Shown here: positions 57,522 through 64,000 of the stretch, piece by piece
How positions within the stretch are numbered: position 1 is the stretch's first letter
Layout: the number at the start of each line of letters is the position of its first letter
NCBI RefSeq assembly: GCF_012524205.1
Contig: NZ_JABACI010000001.1
Location: forward strand, 930,001-994,000
Source of the DNA: Microbacterium salsuginis
Lineage (GTDB): Bacteria; Actinomycetota; Actinomycetes; Actinomycetales; Microbacteriaceae
Direction: 5' to 3'
Length of the DNA: 64,000 bases
Program-made: the position numbers and the translations under genes
Notes under the pieces: model-generated
Told to the model about the DNA's origin: nothing
The model's input: the letters and a program-made list of their open reading frames with translations, nothing else
Databases searched by the model: none

Positions 57522-59033
57522 TCAGAGGCCCTGCGCCAGACGGTAGTAGGCCTGGTTCCAGCGCAGTTCGCGCTGGAAGCCGCGGACCGTGGTGTCCTCA
57601 TCGATCACGACGAGCTCCGTCCTGGCGATCTCGGCGAAGTCACGGAACACCTCGATGCCGACGGCGGTCGTCATGACGGTGTGGTGCGCGGCGCCGGCCG
57701 CGAGCCAGCAGGCGGCGCTGGTGGCGAAGTCGGGTGCGGGCTTCCACACCGCGCGGCCGACGGGGAGCTTCGGCAGATCGGGGGCCGCGACGTTCTCGAC
57801 CACATTCGCGACGAGCCGGAACCGGTCGCGCATGTCGCTCATCGCGACGACGAGGGCCGGGCCCGGGTCCGCGGTGAAGACGAGGCGCACCGGGTCCTCC
57901 TTGCCGCCGATGCCGAGCGCGTGCACCTCGAGGCGCGGCTTCGCGGTGGTCAGCGACGGCGACACCTCGAGCATGTGCGCTCCGAGGATGCGCTCCGAGC
58001 CCGGCACGAGGTCGTAGGTGTAGTCCTCCATGAGGCTCGCGCCACCGGGAAGGCCCGCGCCCATCACGTTCGCGACGCGAACGAGGATCGCCGTCTTCCA
58101 GTCGCCCTCGGCGCCGAAGCCGTACCCCTCGGCCATGAGCCGCTGCACGGCGAGTCCGGGCAGCTGCTTCAGCGCGCCGAGGTCCTCGAACGAGGTGGTG
58201 AACGCGCCGAAGCCGCCCTCCTCCAGGAACGAGCGCAGCCCCAGCTCGATCGCCGCGCCGTCGCGCAGCGACTGGTGCCGGTCGCCACCCGGACGCAGCT
58301 CGTCGGCCACGTCGTACTCGTCGAGGTAGACGGCGACCAGGGCGTCCACGTCGGCGTCGGACGCGGCATCCACCGCCTCCACCAGCTCGTTCACACCCCA
58401 CGTGTTGACCTGCACGCCGAACCGCAGCTCGGCCTCCGTCTTGTCACCCTCGGTCACCGCGACGTACCGCATGTTGTCGCCGAAGCGCGCGAGCTTGAGA
58501 GTGCGGGCAGCGGTCCATCCGGCGGCGGCGCGCTGCCAGTCCTCAACCTGCTGGCGCACGGCCGGGTTCGACACGTGGCCGACGACCGTCTTGCGGGCCA
58601 CGCTGAGACGGGTCTGGATGTACCCGAACTCGCGGTCGCCGTGGGCGGCCTGGTTGAGGTTCATGAAGTCGAAGTCGATGTCGGCCCACGGCAGCTCGAC
58701 GTTGGCCTGCGTGTGCAGGTGCAGCAGCGGCTTCTGCAGCGCGTCGAGGCCCGCGATCCACATCTTCGCGGGGCTGAAGGTGTGCATCCACGCGATGACG
58801 CCGATCACGTCGTCGCGCGAGTTTACCTCGAGCGCCAGCTTGCGGATCGAGTCGGAGTCCTTGAGCACCGGCTTCCAGACGACGGTGACCGGCAGGCCTT
58901 CGAGGCCGGCGACGACCTGCTGCGACTGCTCGGCGACCTGGCGGAGCGTCTCTTCGCCGTAAAGGTTCTGGCTGCCGGTGACGAACCAGACCTCGTACGA
59001 GTCGAGCGAGCTGGAGAGCGGGGTGCGGGTCAT
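57522..59033 (-). CDS. araA: L-arabinose isomerase
   Basis: A 503-residue L-arabinose isomerase, the standard length, converting L-arabinose to L-ribulose. Opening [19 protein letters not shown], then [15 protein letters not shown] and [12 protein letters not shown] are family signatures. [13 protein letters not shown] holds the first metal-site Glu, and [10 protein letters not shown] the second His/Glu. It is third in araD-araB-araA order. ATG 59033 follows AAAGGAAC. A long palindrome lies between it and araB. Confidence 0.97.
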   Translation of the reverse strand: MTRTPLSSSLDSYEVWFVTGSQNLYGEETLRQVAEQSQQVVAGLEGLPVTVVWKPVLKDSDSIRKLALEVNSRDDVIGVIAWMHTFSPAKMWIAGLDALQKPLLHLHTQANVELPWADIDFDFMNLNQAAHGDREFGYIQTRLSVARKTVVGHVSNPAVRQQVEDWQRAAAGWTAARTLKLARFGDNMRYVAVTEGDKTEAELRFGVQVNTWGVNELVEAVDAASDADVDALVAVYLDEYDVADELRPGGDRHQSLRDGAAIELGLRSFLEEGGFGAFTTSFEDLGALKQLPGLAVQRLMAEGYGFGAEGDWKTAILVRVANVMGAGLPGGASLMEDYTYDLVPGSERILGAHMLEVSPSLTTAKPRLEVHALGIGGKEDPVRLVFTADPGPALVVAMSDMRDRFRLVANVVENVAAPDLPKLPVGRAVWKPAPDFATSAACWLAAGAAHHTVMTTAVGIEVFRDFAEIARTELVVIDEDTTVRGFQRELRWNQAYYRLAQGL

Positions 59034-59055
59034 ATCGGTTCCTTTGTTCGTGGTC

Positions 59056-59140
59056 CGGTCGTTGAGCGAGAGCGAAGCGACGAGACGAGACGCAGTGGCA
59101 TGACGGGGCGTTTCGTCTCGCTCCGCTCGCTCAGCGACCG
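59056..59140. repeat. REP-like palindrome between araB and araA
   Basis: A long inverted repeat: left arm starts CGGTCGTTGAGCGAG, right arm ends CTCGCTCAGCGACCG, with GAAGCGACGAGACGA against TTTCGTCTCGCTCCG inside. It overlaps the last three codons of araB. Similar GTTGAGCGAG-type palindromes are widespread between genes in Microbacteriaceae. It may lower araA expression relative to upstream genes or stabilise araBD mRNA. Confidence 0.75.
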
Positions 59141-60771
59141 GGGGCGAGAGAGGCCACAGCGGCGGCTTCGACGGCGAGGCCGGCGCGGTAGCGGTCGAGG
59201 TACGAAGCGAAGCCGGCGACGTCGGCCGGATCCGGTTCGACCGCGTCGATCGGCGCGTGCGCGAACACCCGCTCGTCGAGGTACGACGAGAGCGGGATCC
59301 CGGATGCTGCAGCATCGCCTTCTTTCACGGCCCCGGCGTACGCAGCGAGCACGGCGATGCCCCATGCCCCGCCCTCGGCGGCGGTGTCGCCCACCGACAC
59401 CGGAGCGTCGAGAGCGCCCGCGAGGAAGCGCTGCGCGACGCCGGCCGTGCGGAACATGCCGCCGTGGGCGAACATGCGGTCGAGAACGACGCCTTCGTCT
59501 TCGAGCACGCGCATGCCGAGCGCGAGCGTGCCGAAGACACCGTAGAGCTGCGCGCGCATGGCGTTGGCGAGCGTGAAGCGGCTGTCAGGAGTGCGCACGA
59601 ACAGCGGGCGCCCCTCGGTCAGTCCCGCGATCGGCTCGCCCGCGAGGTGGTTGTAGGCGAGCAGCCCGCCCGCGTCGGCCTCGCCCGAGAGGGCCTCGCG
59701 GAACAGGGTCTCGTACACCGCATCGTCGTCGACAGGCGTGCCCGACGCTTCGGCGAACCGCGCGAACATCCCGGCCCACGCGGCGAGCTCGCTCGCGCCG
59801 TTGTTGCAGTGCACCATGGCGACGGGGTCGCCCGCGGGCGTCGTGACCAGGTCGAGCTCGTGGTGCACCTTCTCGAGAGGCCGCTCGAGCACGACCATCG
59901 CGAAGATGCTCGTGCCGGCGCTCACGTTGCCGGTCCGCGGGGCGACGGCGTTCGTTGCGACCATTCCCGTTCCCGCGTCCCCTTCGGGAGGGCACAGCGG
60001 GATGCCGGGGCGCAGCGTCCCTGTCGGGTCGAGCAGCGCTGCACCCTGGGCCGTGAGCTCGCCGGCGGGCTGCCCCGCGGCCAGCACCTCCGGCAAGAGC
60101 GCTGTCACGCTCTCTCCGTGGAGGCGTCCGGCGGCCAGCCGGTCGTAGCGTGCGATGAGCTCGGCGTCGTAGTCGCCGGTGGCCGAGTCGATCGGGAACA
60201 TGCCCGACGCGTCGCCCACGCCGAGTGCGCGCCGTCCGGTGAGCCGGAAGTGGACGTATCCGGCGAGAGTGGTGAGGAAGCGGACCCGCGGCACGTGCGG
60301 CTCCTGGTCGAGCACGGCCTGGTGCAGGTGCGCGATCGACCACCGCAGCGGGATGTTGACGCCGAATGCCTCGGTGAGCTCGGCGGCCGCGCGCCCGGTC
60401 GTGGTGTTGCGCCACGTGCGGAAGGGGACGAGCAGATCACCGGCTTCATCGAACGCGAGGTAGCCGTGCATCATCGCCGAGACGCCGATGGCTCCGAACG
60501 TGTCGGGCCGCACGCCGTGGCGCGCCTCGGCGTCGGCGAGCAGGGCTGCGTAGGCGGCCTGGAGGCCCGACCACACGTCCTCCAGCGAGTAGGTCCACAT
60601 GCGGTCCTCGAAGACGTTCTCCCACGCGTGAGAGCCCACCGCGAGCACCTGGGTGGGGTCGTCGGCCGCGATCAGGCACGCCTTGATCCGGGTCGACCCG
60701 AGCTCGATCCCGAGCGCGGTGCGGCCGTCGCGGATCGCCTGGGCCACGGCATCCTGCGTCGTTCCGCTCAT
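59131..60771 (-). CDS. araB: FGGY-family carbohydrate kinase, L-ribulokinase
   Basis: A 546-residue FGGY kinase that phosphorylates L-ribulose. The N-terminal domain opens with [17 protein letters not shown] (ATP/sugar domain I). The FGGY signatures are [15 protein letters not shown] and [23 protein letters not shown] near the C-terminal third. Its end overlaps a REP-like palindrome. ATG 60771 overlaps the araD stop (ATGA), so the two are coupled. Among FGGY proteins it is assigned by context to AraB; a xylulokinase-type origin is possible. Confidence 0.9.
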   Translation of the reverse strand: MSGTTQDAVAQAIRDGRTALGIELGSTRIKACLIAADDPTQVLAVGSHAWENVFEDRMWTYSLEDVWSGLQAAYAALLADAEARHGVRPDTFGAIGVSAMMHGYLAFDEAGDLLVPFRTWRNTTTGRAAAELTEAFGVNIPLRWSIAHLHQAVLDQEPHVPRVRFLTTLAGYVHFRLTGRRALGVGDASGMFPIDSATGDYDAELIARYDRLAAGRLHGESVTALLPEVLAAGQPAGELTAQGAALLDPTGTLRPGIPLCPPEGDAGTGMVATNAVAPRTGNVSAGTSIFAMVVLERPLEKVHHELDLVTTPAGDPVAMVHCNNGASELAAWAGMFARFAEASGTPVDDDAVYETLFREALSGEADAGGLLAYNHLAGEPIAGLTEGRPLFVRTPDSRFTLANAMRAQLYGVFGTLALGMRVLEDEGVVLDRMFAHGGMFRTAGVAQRFLAGALDAPVSVGDTAAEGGAWGIAVLAAYAGAVKEGDAAASGIPLSSYLDERVFAHAPIDAVEPDPADVAGFASYLDRYRAGLAVEAAAVASLAPGR

Positions 60772-61502
60772 CGCCGCTCGTCTCCGCTCTGTCCGTAGAC
60801 GTTCTGATACCGATCGAAGAGGCGGTCGATCGCGTCCTGCGGGATCGGGATCAGCGGACCGGCCTCACGTGCGTAGTGCACGGTGCGTGCGACGTCCTCG
60901 ACCATGACGGCGGCCTTCACCGCGTCCTTCGCCGACGTGCCGATCGTGAACGGACCGTGGTTCTGCATGAGCACCGCCCGCGAGCGGTGTCCGCGGAGGG
61001 TCTCGACGATGCCCCGGCCGATCGAGTCGTCGCCGATGATCGCGAAGGGGCCGACCGGGATCGGACCGCCGAACTCATCGGCCATGGCCGTGATGACGCA
61101 CGGGATCTCTTCGCCGCGAGCGGCCCACGCGACGGCGAAGGTCGAGTGGGTGTGCACGACACCGCCCACGTCGGGCATGTGGCGGTACACGTACGCGTGG
61201 GCGGCGGTGTCGCTCGAGGGGCTGCGCTCGCTGCCCGAGGTGCCGGGGATGGCATTGCCGTCGAGGTCGCACAGGATCATGTTCTCGGCGGCGAGGTCGT
61301 CGTAGCCGACTCCGCTCGGCTTGATCACGAACAGGTCGGCGCCGGGCACGCGCCCCGAGACGTTGCCGCCCGTCCACACCACGAGCCCGTAGCGCACGAG
61401 TTCGCCGTGCAGCCGCGCGACCTCCGCGCGGGTGGCGGCGACGGATGCCTCGACCTCGGCGCTGAACGATGATGCCGGCGTCGCCGGGTCAGGGATGGTC
61501 AC
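60768..61502 (-). CDS. araD: L-ribulose-5-phosphate 4-epimerase
   Basis: A 244-residue class II aldolase-fold epimerase producing D-xylulose-5-phosphate. WTGGNVSGRVPGADLFVIKPSGVGYDDL contains the phosphate-binding residues, then VVHTHSTFAVAW with the Zn His pair, and VLMQNHGPFTIG with the third His. A C-terminal Tyr is expected near YARE. It starts with GTG after GGAGG. The palindrome TGTTACCGGTAACA lies 47 bp upstream. First gene of the ara operon. Confidence 0.95.
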   Translation of the reverse strand: MTIPDPATPASSFSAEVEASVAATRAEVARLHGELVRYGLVVWTGGNVSGRVPGADLFVIKPSGVGYDDLAAENMILCDLDGNAIPGTSGSERSPSSDTAAHAYVYRHMPDVGGVVHTHSTFAVAWAARGEEIPCVITAMADEFGGPIPVGPFAIIGDDSIGRGIVETLRGHRSRAVLMQNHGPFTIGTSAKDAVKAAVMVEDVARTVHYAREAGPLIPIPQDAIDRLFDRYQNVYGQSGDERR

Positions 61503-61548
61503 GTGGCCTCCATCGGTTCTCGTGGCGCGGTCGTCGGGCCGGGGTCGA

Positions 61549-61562
61549 TGTTACCGGTAACA
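61549..61562 (-). promoter_or_regulatory. LacI-type operator of the ara operon
   Basis: TGTTACCGGTAACA is a perfect 14-bp palindrome with central CG and the TTACCGGTAA core typical of actinobacterial LacI-family operators. It lies 47 bp upstream of the araD start codon. The LacI-family gene running off the window end is one candidate binder. Confidence 0.78.
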
Positions 61563-61582
61563 ACGCTCCCGTGCCATTCCCT

Positions 61583-62194
61583 TCAGGGCGTCGCCTGCTC
61601 CCGAACTGACCTCGCCCTCGTGATCAAGCCGTCCAGCAGAACGTCCATCATGGGGTTGGCGGGACGAGCTGGTTCCACGGCGCCGCTGTCGGCAAGCCGG
61701 CTGAGGGCGTGGATGAGGTCCTCGGCGCGGACGTCGCGGCGAATGGTCCCGTCGGCGGCGCCGGCGTCCAGGATGGCCTGGACTCTCGGGGCGAGCGTCC
61801 CGAGGAACTGCGCCGGGAGCGGCCGGTAGGCGGGATCGCCGGAGTGGAGGGCGCTGGCGAAACCGCGCTTGGTCGCCACGAAGCGCGCGAGGCTCTGCGC
61901 CCACATCCGGAGCGCCTCCGCAGGCGGATGCTGCGACGACAGACGGTCCGCCTCGGCGGCCGTCGCATCGAGTTCTCGCCGGAAGACGGCGATGATCAGG
62001 TCCGACCGCTGCGGATAGTTGCGGTAGATCGTGCCGACGCCGACCCCGGCCCTGGCTGCGATGTCGCGCATCGACGCGTCGACCCCCGACTCCGCAAAGG
62101 CCGCCTTCGCCGCCTCCAGGACGACCTCGGCGTTGCGCTGGGCGTCCGCCCGCTTGCGCCGAGGACCGCCGGCCGGCGCTTCATGCGCACTCAT
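61583..62194 (-). CDS. TetR-family regulator
   Basis: A 203-residue TetR protein. The helix-turn-helix is about residues 14-60 (RADAQRNAEVVLEAAKAAFAESG, then DIAARAGVGVGTIYRNYPQRSDLI), and the ligand domain has LARFVATKRGFASALHSGDPAY of the TetR_C_33-like (SbtR) group. ATG 62194 follows AGGAGAGG. A perfect 17-bp palindrome separates it from the divergent aldo/keto reductase, which it likely represses together with itself. Confidence 0.9.
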   Translation of the reverse strand: MSAHEAPAGGPRRKRADAQRNAEVVLEAAKAAFAESGVDASMRDIAARAGVGVGTIYRNYPQRSDLIIAVFRRELDATAAEADRLSSQHPPAEALRMWAQSLARFVATKRGFASALHSGDPAYRPLPAQFLGTLAPRVQAILDAGAADGTIRRDVRAEDLIHALSRLADSGAVEPARPANPMMDVLLDGLITRARSVREQATP

Positions 62195-62215
62195 GTTCCC
62201 TCTCCTGCGTGACAA

Positions 62216-62232
62216 ACGGAACATCGTTCCGT
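62216..62232. promoter_or_regulatory. TetR operator, ACGGAAC-N3-GTTCCGT
   Basis: ACGGAAC (62216-62222), ATC, GTTCCGT (62226-62232) is a perfect 7-bp inverted repeat between the divergent TetR and aldo/keto reductase genes. A further half-site GTTCCG lies at 62249-62254. TATAGT (62232-62237) right after it may be the -10 of the reductase promoter. Confidence 0.82.
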
Positions 62233-62302
62233 ATAGTTGCGGATGACCGTTCCGCTTACGACCACCGTACCCGCTCGCTGCGGGGACACCAATGGAGGAA
62301 CC

Positions 62303-63322
62303 ATGCAGTACCGCCCACTCGGCCGCACCGGCATCCGCATCTCGCCCTTCGCGCTCGGCGCGATGATGTTCAGCTCGTTCGGCAACGGCGATCAGGAGGA
62401 GGTGAACCGGATGGTCTCGCGGGCCCTCGATGCCGGCATCAACCTGATCGACACCGCCGATGCCTACGGCGACTCGGAGGAGATGCTCGGCCGTGCGCTC
62501 AAGGGACGCCGCGACGACATCGTGCTGGCCTCCAAGTTCGCGCGGCCGATCGGCGACGAGGTCAACCACCAGGGAGGCTCGCGTCGGTGGATCGTCGCCG
62601 CCGTCGAGAACTCGCTGCGCCGGCTGCAGACCGACCACCTCGACCTGTACCAGATGCATCGCCCTGACCCGGAGACCGACATCGAAGAGACCCTGTCGGC
62701 GCTCACAGACCTCGTGCGCAGCGGCAAGGTGCGAGCGATCGGCTCGTCCGACATGCCCGCGTCCGAGATCGTCGAGGCACAGTGGGTCTCAGAGCGTCGC
62801 GGACTGGAACGATTCCGCACCGAACAGCCGCACTACTCGCTGCTGGACCGCACGATCGAGCGCGAGGTCCTGCCCGTCGCGCAGCGGTACGGCATGGGCA
62901 CGGTGATCTGGAGCCCGCTCGCCAGCGGCATGCTGACCGGTCGCATCCGCCGCGGGCAGGAGACCGACCTGCGCCGCACCCGGATGTTCGCGGCCCTGCG
63001 GGACGAGCGGCGCATCGACGCCGTCGAAGAGCTCATCCCGCTCGCCGAGGAGGCGGGGATGTCGCTCACGCACATGGCGCTCGCCTTCGTGATCGCCCAT
63101 CCCGGAGTGACGGCCGCGCTCATCGGTCCGCGGACCATGGAGCAGTTGGAGGATCTGCTCGCGGCGGCCGAGATCACCCTCTCCGACGAGGTGCTGGACC
63201 GGATCGACGCGATCGTCCCGCCCGGAACCGGCGTGGGCCGGATGGATCAGGAATACAACACGCCGCCGATCCTCTCCGCGGCGCTGCGCCGGCGTCCCGC
63301 TCAGGATCGGGCGGCGGCCTGA
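62303..63322 (+). CDS. Aldo/keto reductase
   Basis: A 339-residue AKR of the YccK/Tas-like group. It starts QYRPLGRTGIRISPFALGAMMFSSFG; the Asp/Tyr region is LIDTADAYGDSE (Tyr about 59), Lys in ASKFARP, and His in YQMHRPDPETDIEE. NADPH-binding GPRTMEQLEDLLAA is near the C-terminus. I start at ATG 62303 (GGAGGA upstream); an in-frame ATG at 62243 would give an extra 20 residues without homology. Divergent from its TetR regulator. Confidence 0.92.
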   Translation: MQYRPLGRTGIRISPFALGAMMFSSFGNGDQEEVNRMVSRALDAGINLIDTADAYGDSEEMLGRALKGRRDDIVLASKFARPIGDEVNHQGGSRRWIVAAVENSLRRLQTDHLDLYQMHRPDPETDIEETLSALTDLVRSGKVRAIGSSDMPASEIVEAQWVSERRGLERFRTEQPHYSLLDRTIEREVLPVAQRYGMGTVIWSPLASGMLTGRIRRGQETDLRRTRMFAALRDERRIDAVEELIPLAEEAGMSLTHMALAFVIAHPGVTAALIGPRTMEQLEDLLAAAEITLSDEVLDRIDAIVPPGTGVGRMDQEYNTPPILSAALRRRPAQDRAAA

Positions 63323-63332
63323 ACCGGGGCCG

Positions 63333-64000
63333 TCAGGGGCGCCCCGGCGCAGCCGTCGACGCGCGCACGACCAGCACGGGTGGGCGCGGGTCGGCGCCCT
63401 CCACACCGAGCACCGCGGCGACCGCGCGGCGCGCCTCGCCGGCCAGATCGAGTCCCACGGTCGTGAGCGCCGGACGGTAGAAGGCGGCGTCGGGGTTGTC
63501 GTCGAAGCCGGCGATGCTCACGTCGCCCGGCACGTCGAGGCCTGCCGCCCGCAGCCCCGCGATCAGACCCAGTGCCATCTGGTCGTTGGCCGCGGCGACG
63601 GCGGTCGGGCCGTCCGCACTGCGCACGGTGGCGGCGACCTCGGCGGCCAGGTCGGCGCCCGACGCGGCTGTCCAGTCCCCGCTCCACCGCACGCCCGGCG
63701 CGAGGCCGGCGGCCGCCAGGGCGCGAGCACCGCCCGCGTCCCGCCACCGCGCCTCGAGCCAGTCGTCCGGACCCACGACCCGCGCGATGCGGCGGTGGCC
63801 GAGCGACACCAGATGGCCGACTGCGAGCGCCGCGCCCTCCTCCTGGCGGACGGCGCCGGCGTCTGCGTGCAACGCCGTGATCGCCACGCCGAGCCGCGCG
63901 TCCAGCAGGGCTGCGAGCGTGGTCGCGTGGGGCGCCAGCACGATGAGGCCGTCGACCCCCTGCCCGAGCAGCCGGTCGGCCGCTTCGCGGACGGATGCTT
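63333..64000 (-). CDS. LacI-family regulator, C-terminal part (cut by window edge)
   Basis: The last ~222 codons of a LacI-family repressor; the N-terminal DNA-binding domain lies beyond 64000. The visible effector domain contains GQGVDGLIVLAPHAT, GHRRIARVVGP, AANDQMALGLI and the C-terminal VSIAGFDDNPDAAFYRPALTTV typical of the family. The frame remains open to the last base, so the true start is outside. It may control the araDBA operon through the TTACCGGTAA palindrome; that is inference. Confidence 0.9.
   Translation of the reverse strand, partial: ASVREAADRLLGQGVDGLIVLAPHATTLAALLDARLGVAITALHADAGAVRQEEGAALAVGHLVSLGHRRIARVVGPDDWLEARWRDAGGARALAAAGLAPGVRWSGDWTAASGADLAAEVAATVRSADGPTAVAAANDQMALGLIAGLRAAGLDVPGDVSIAGFDDNPDAAFYRPALTTVGLDLAGEARRAVAAVLGVEGADPRPPVLVVRASTAAPGRP

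Noticed and set aside
59056..59140. Intrinsic terminator between araB and araA
   Set aside because: The inverted repeat is long and lacks a T-run on either strand. Ending the operon there would separate araA from its promoter, and the sequence matches a REP-like dispersed palindrome.
1..64000. CRISPR array, rRNA genes, insertion sequences, replication origin
   Set aside because: No regularly spaced direct repeats with variable spacers, no rRNA motifs, no transposase or integrase coding sequence, and no DnaA-box cluster or dnaA/dnaN genes were found.

Overview
The window is high-GC DNA from an actinobacterium, most likely Microbacterium or a close relative in Microbacteriaceae. The signs are strong G/C third-position bias, many genes whose start codon sits 6-7 bases after a TAnnnT -10 box (leaderless mRNAs), a DUF1918 protein, an ECF41 sigma factor, small DUF559-like nuclease proteins, and the GGATGCC/GGCATCC heptamer scattered through coding sequence. 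I see no prophage, transposase, integrase or CRISPR array. It reads as ordinary chromosome of a plant- or soil-associated heterotroph with a few accessory patches.

Region 1 (1-9465) is a LacI-controlled oligosaccharide locus. On the minus strand lie lacI, a GH31 alpha-xylosidase-type enzyme and a GH1 beta-glucosidase (cut by the window edge). Divergently come a lipoprotein binding protein, two ABC permeases and a GH42 beta-galactosidase. No ABC ATPase is present, so a shared ATPase elsewhere is expected. With the GH35 beta-galactosidase at 17.8 kb, this set would fit intracellular breakdown of xyloglucan-type oligosaccharides. Region 2 (9.5-24 kb) holds a leaderless cysteine-rich leader peptide before a winged-helix regulator, a DNA glycosylase, VOC and aldo/keto reductase proteins, an S9 peptidase, a tandem pair of NmrA-like oxidoreductases, and a TetR-controlled divergon with agmatine deiminase plus an amidase. 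Region 3 (25-37 kb) has a methyltransferase/GlxA-type regulator pair, an MFS exporter with its TetR regulator, an HNH protein, pgi, a secreted transglycosylase-like protein, a third NmrA-like gene opposite an Rrf2 regulator, and a DUF899 protein that shares the TetR operator.

Region 4 (37.4-41 kb) looks acquired. It has an XRE-cupin regulator, a coupled short ORF plus methyltransferase, a DHA2-type efflux pump, and then two tandem copies of a roughly 195-bp cassette. Each cassette carries three ATAACG/CGTTAT boxes, a -10 box, a nearly invariant ~95-nt transcribed core and an intrinsic terminator. I read these as duplicated small-RNA genes of no family I recognise, and they are the most interesting object here. 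Region 5 (41-52 kb) has a GH13 enzyme, a DUF2207 membrane protein, MarR, thymidine kinase, Hsp20 under both CIRCE and HAIR-like operators, a nuclease-like gene flanked by inverted pairs of a GGGTCAG repeat, L-serine dehydratase, DinB, and a zinc-ribbon nuclease-like protein. Region 6 (52-64 kb) has tRNA-Arg(ACG), stress and membrane proteins, an ECF41 sigma factor, an araD-araB-araA-mutarotase operon with a palindromic LacI-type operator and a REP-like palindrome inside it, a TetR/aldo-keto reductase divergon, and the C-terminal part of a LacI regulator.

The theme is import and cytoplasmic degradation of plant sugars (alpha-xylosides, beta-galactosides, beta-glucosides, L-arabinose), with each catabolic or stress module controlled by a neighbouring local repressor through visible palindromic operators.
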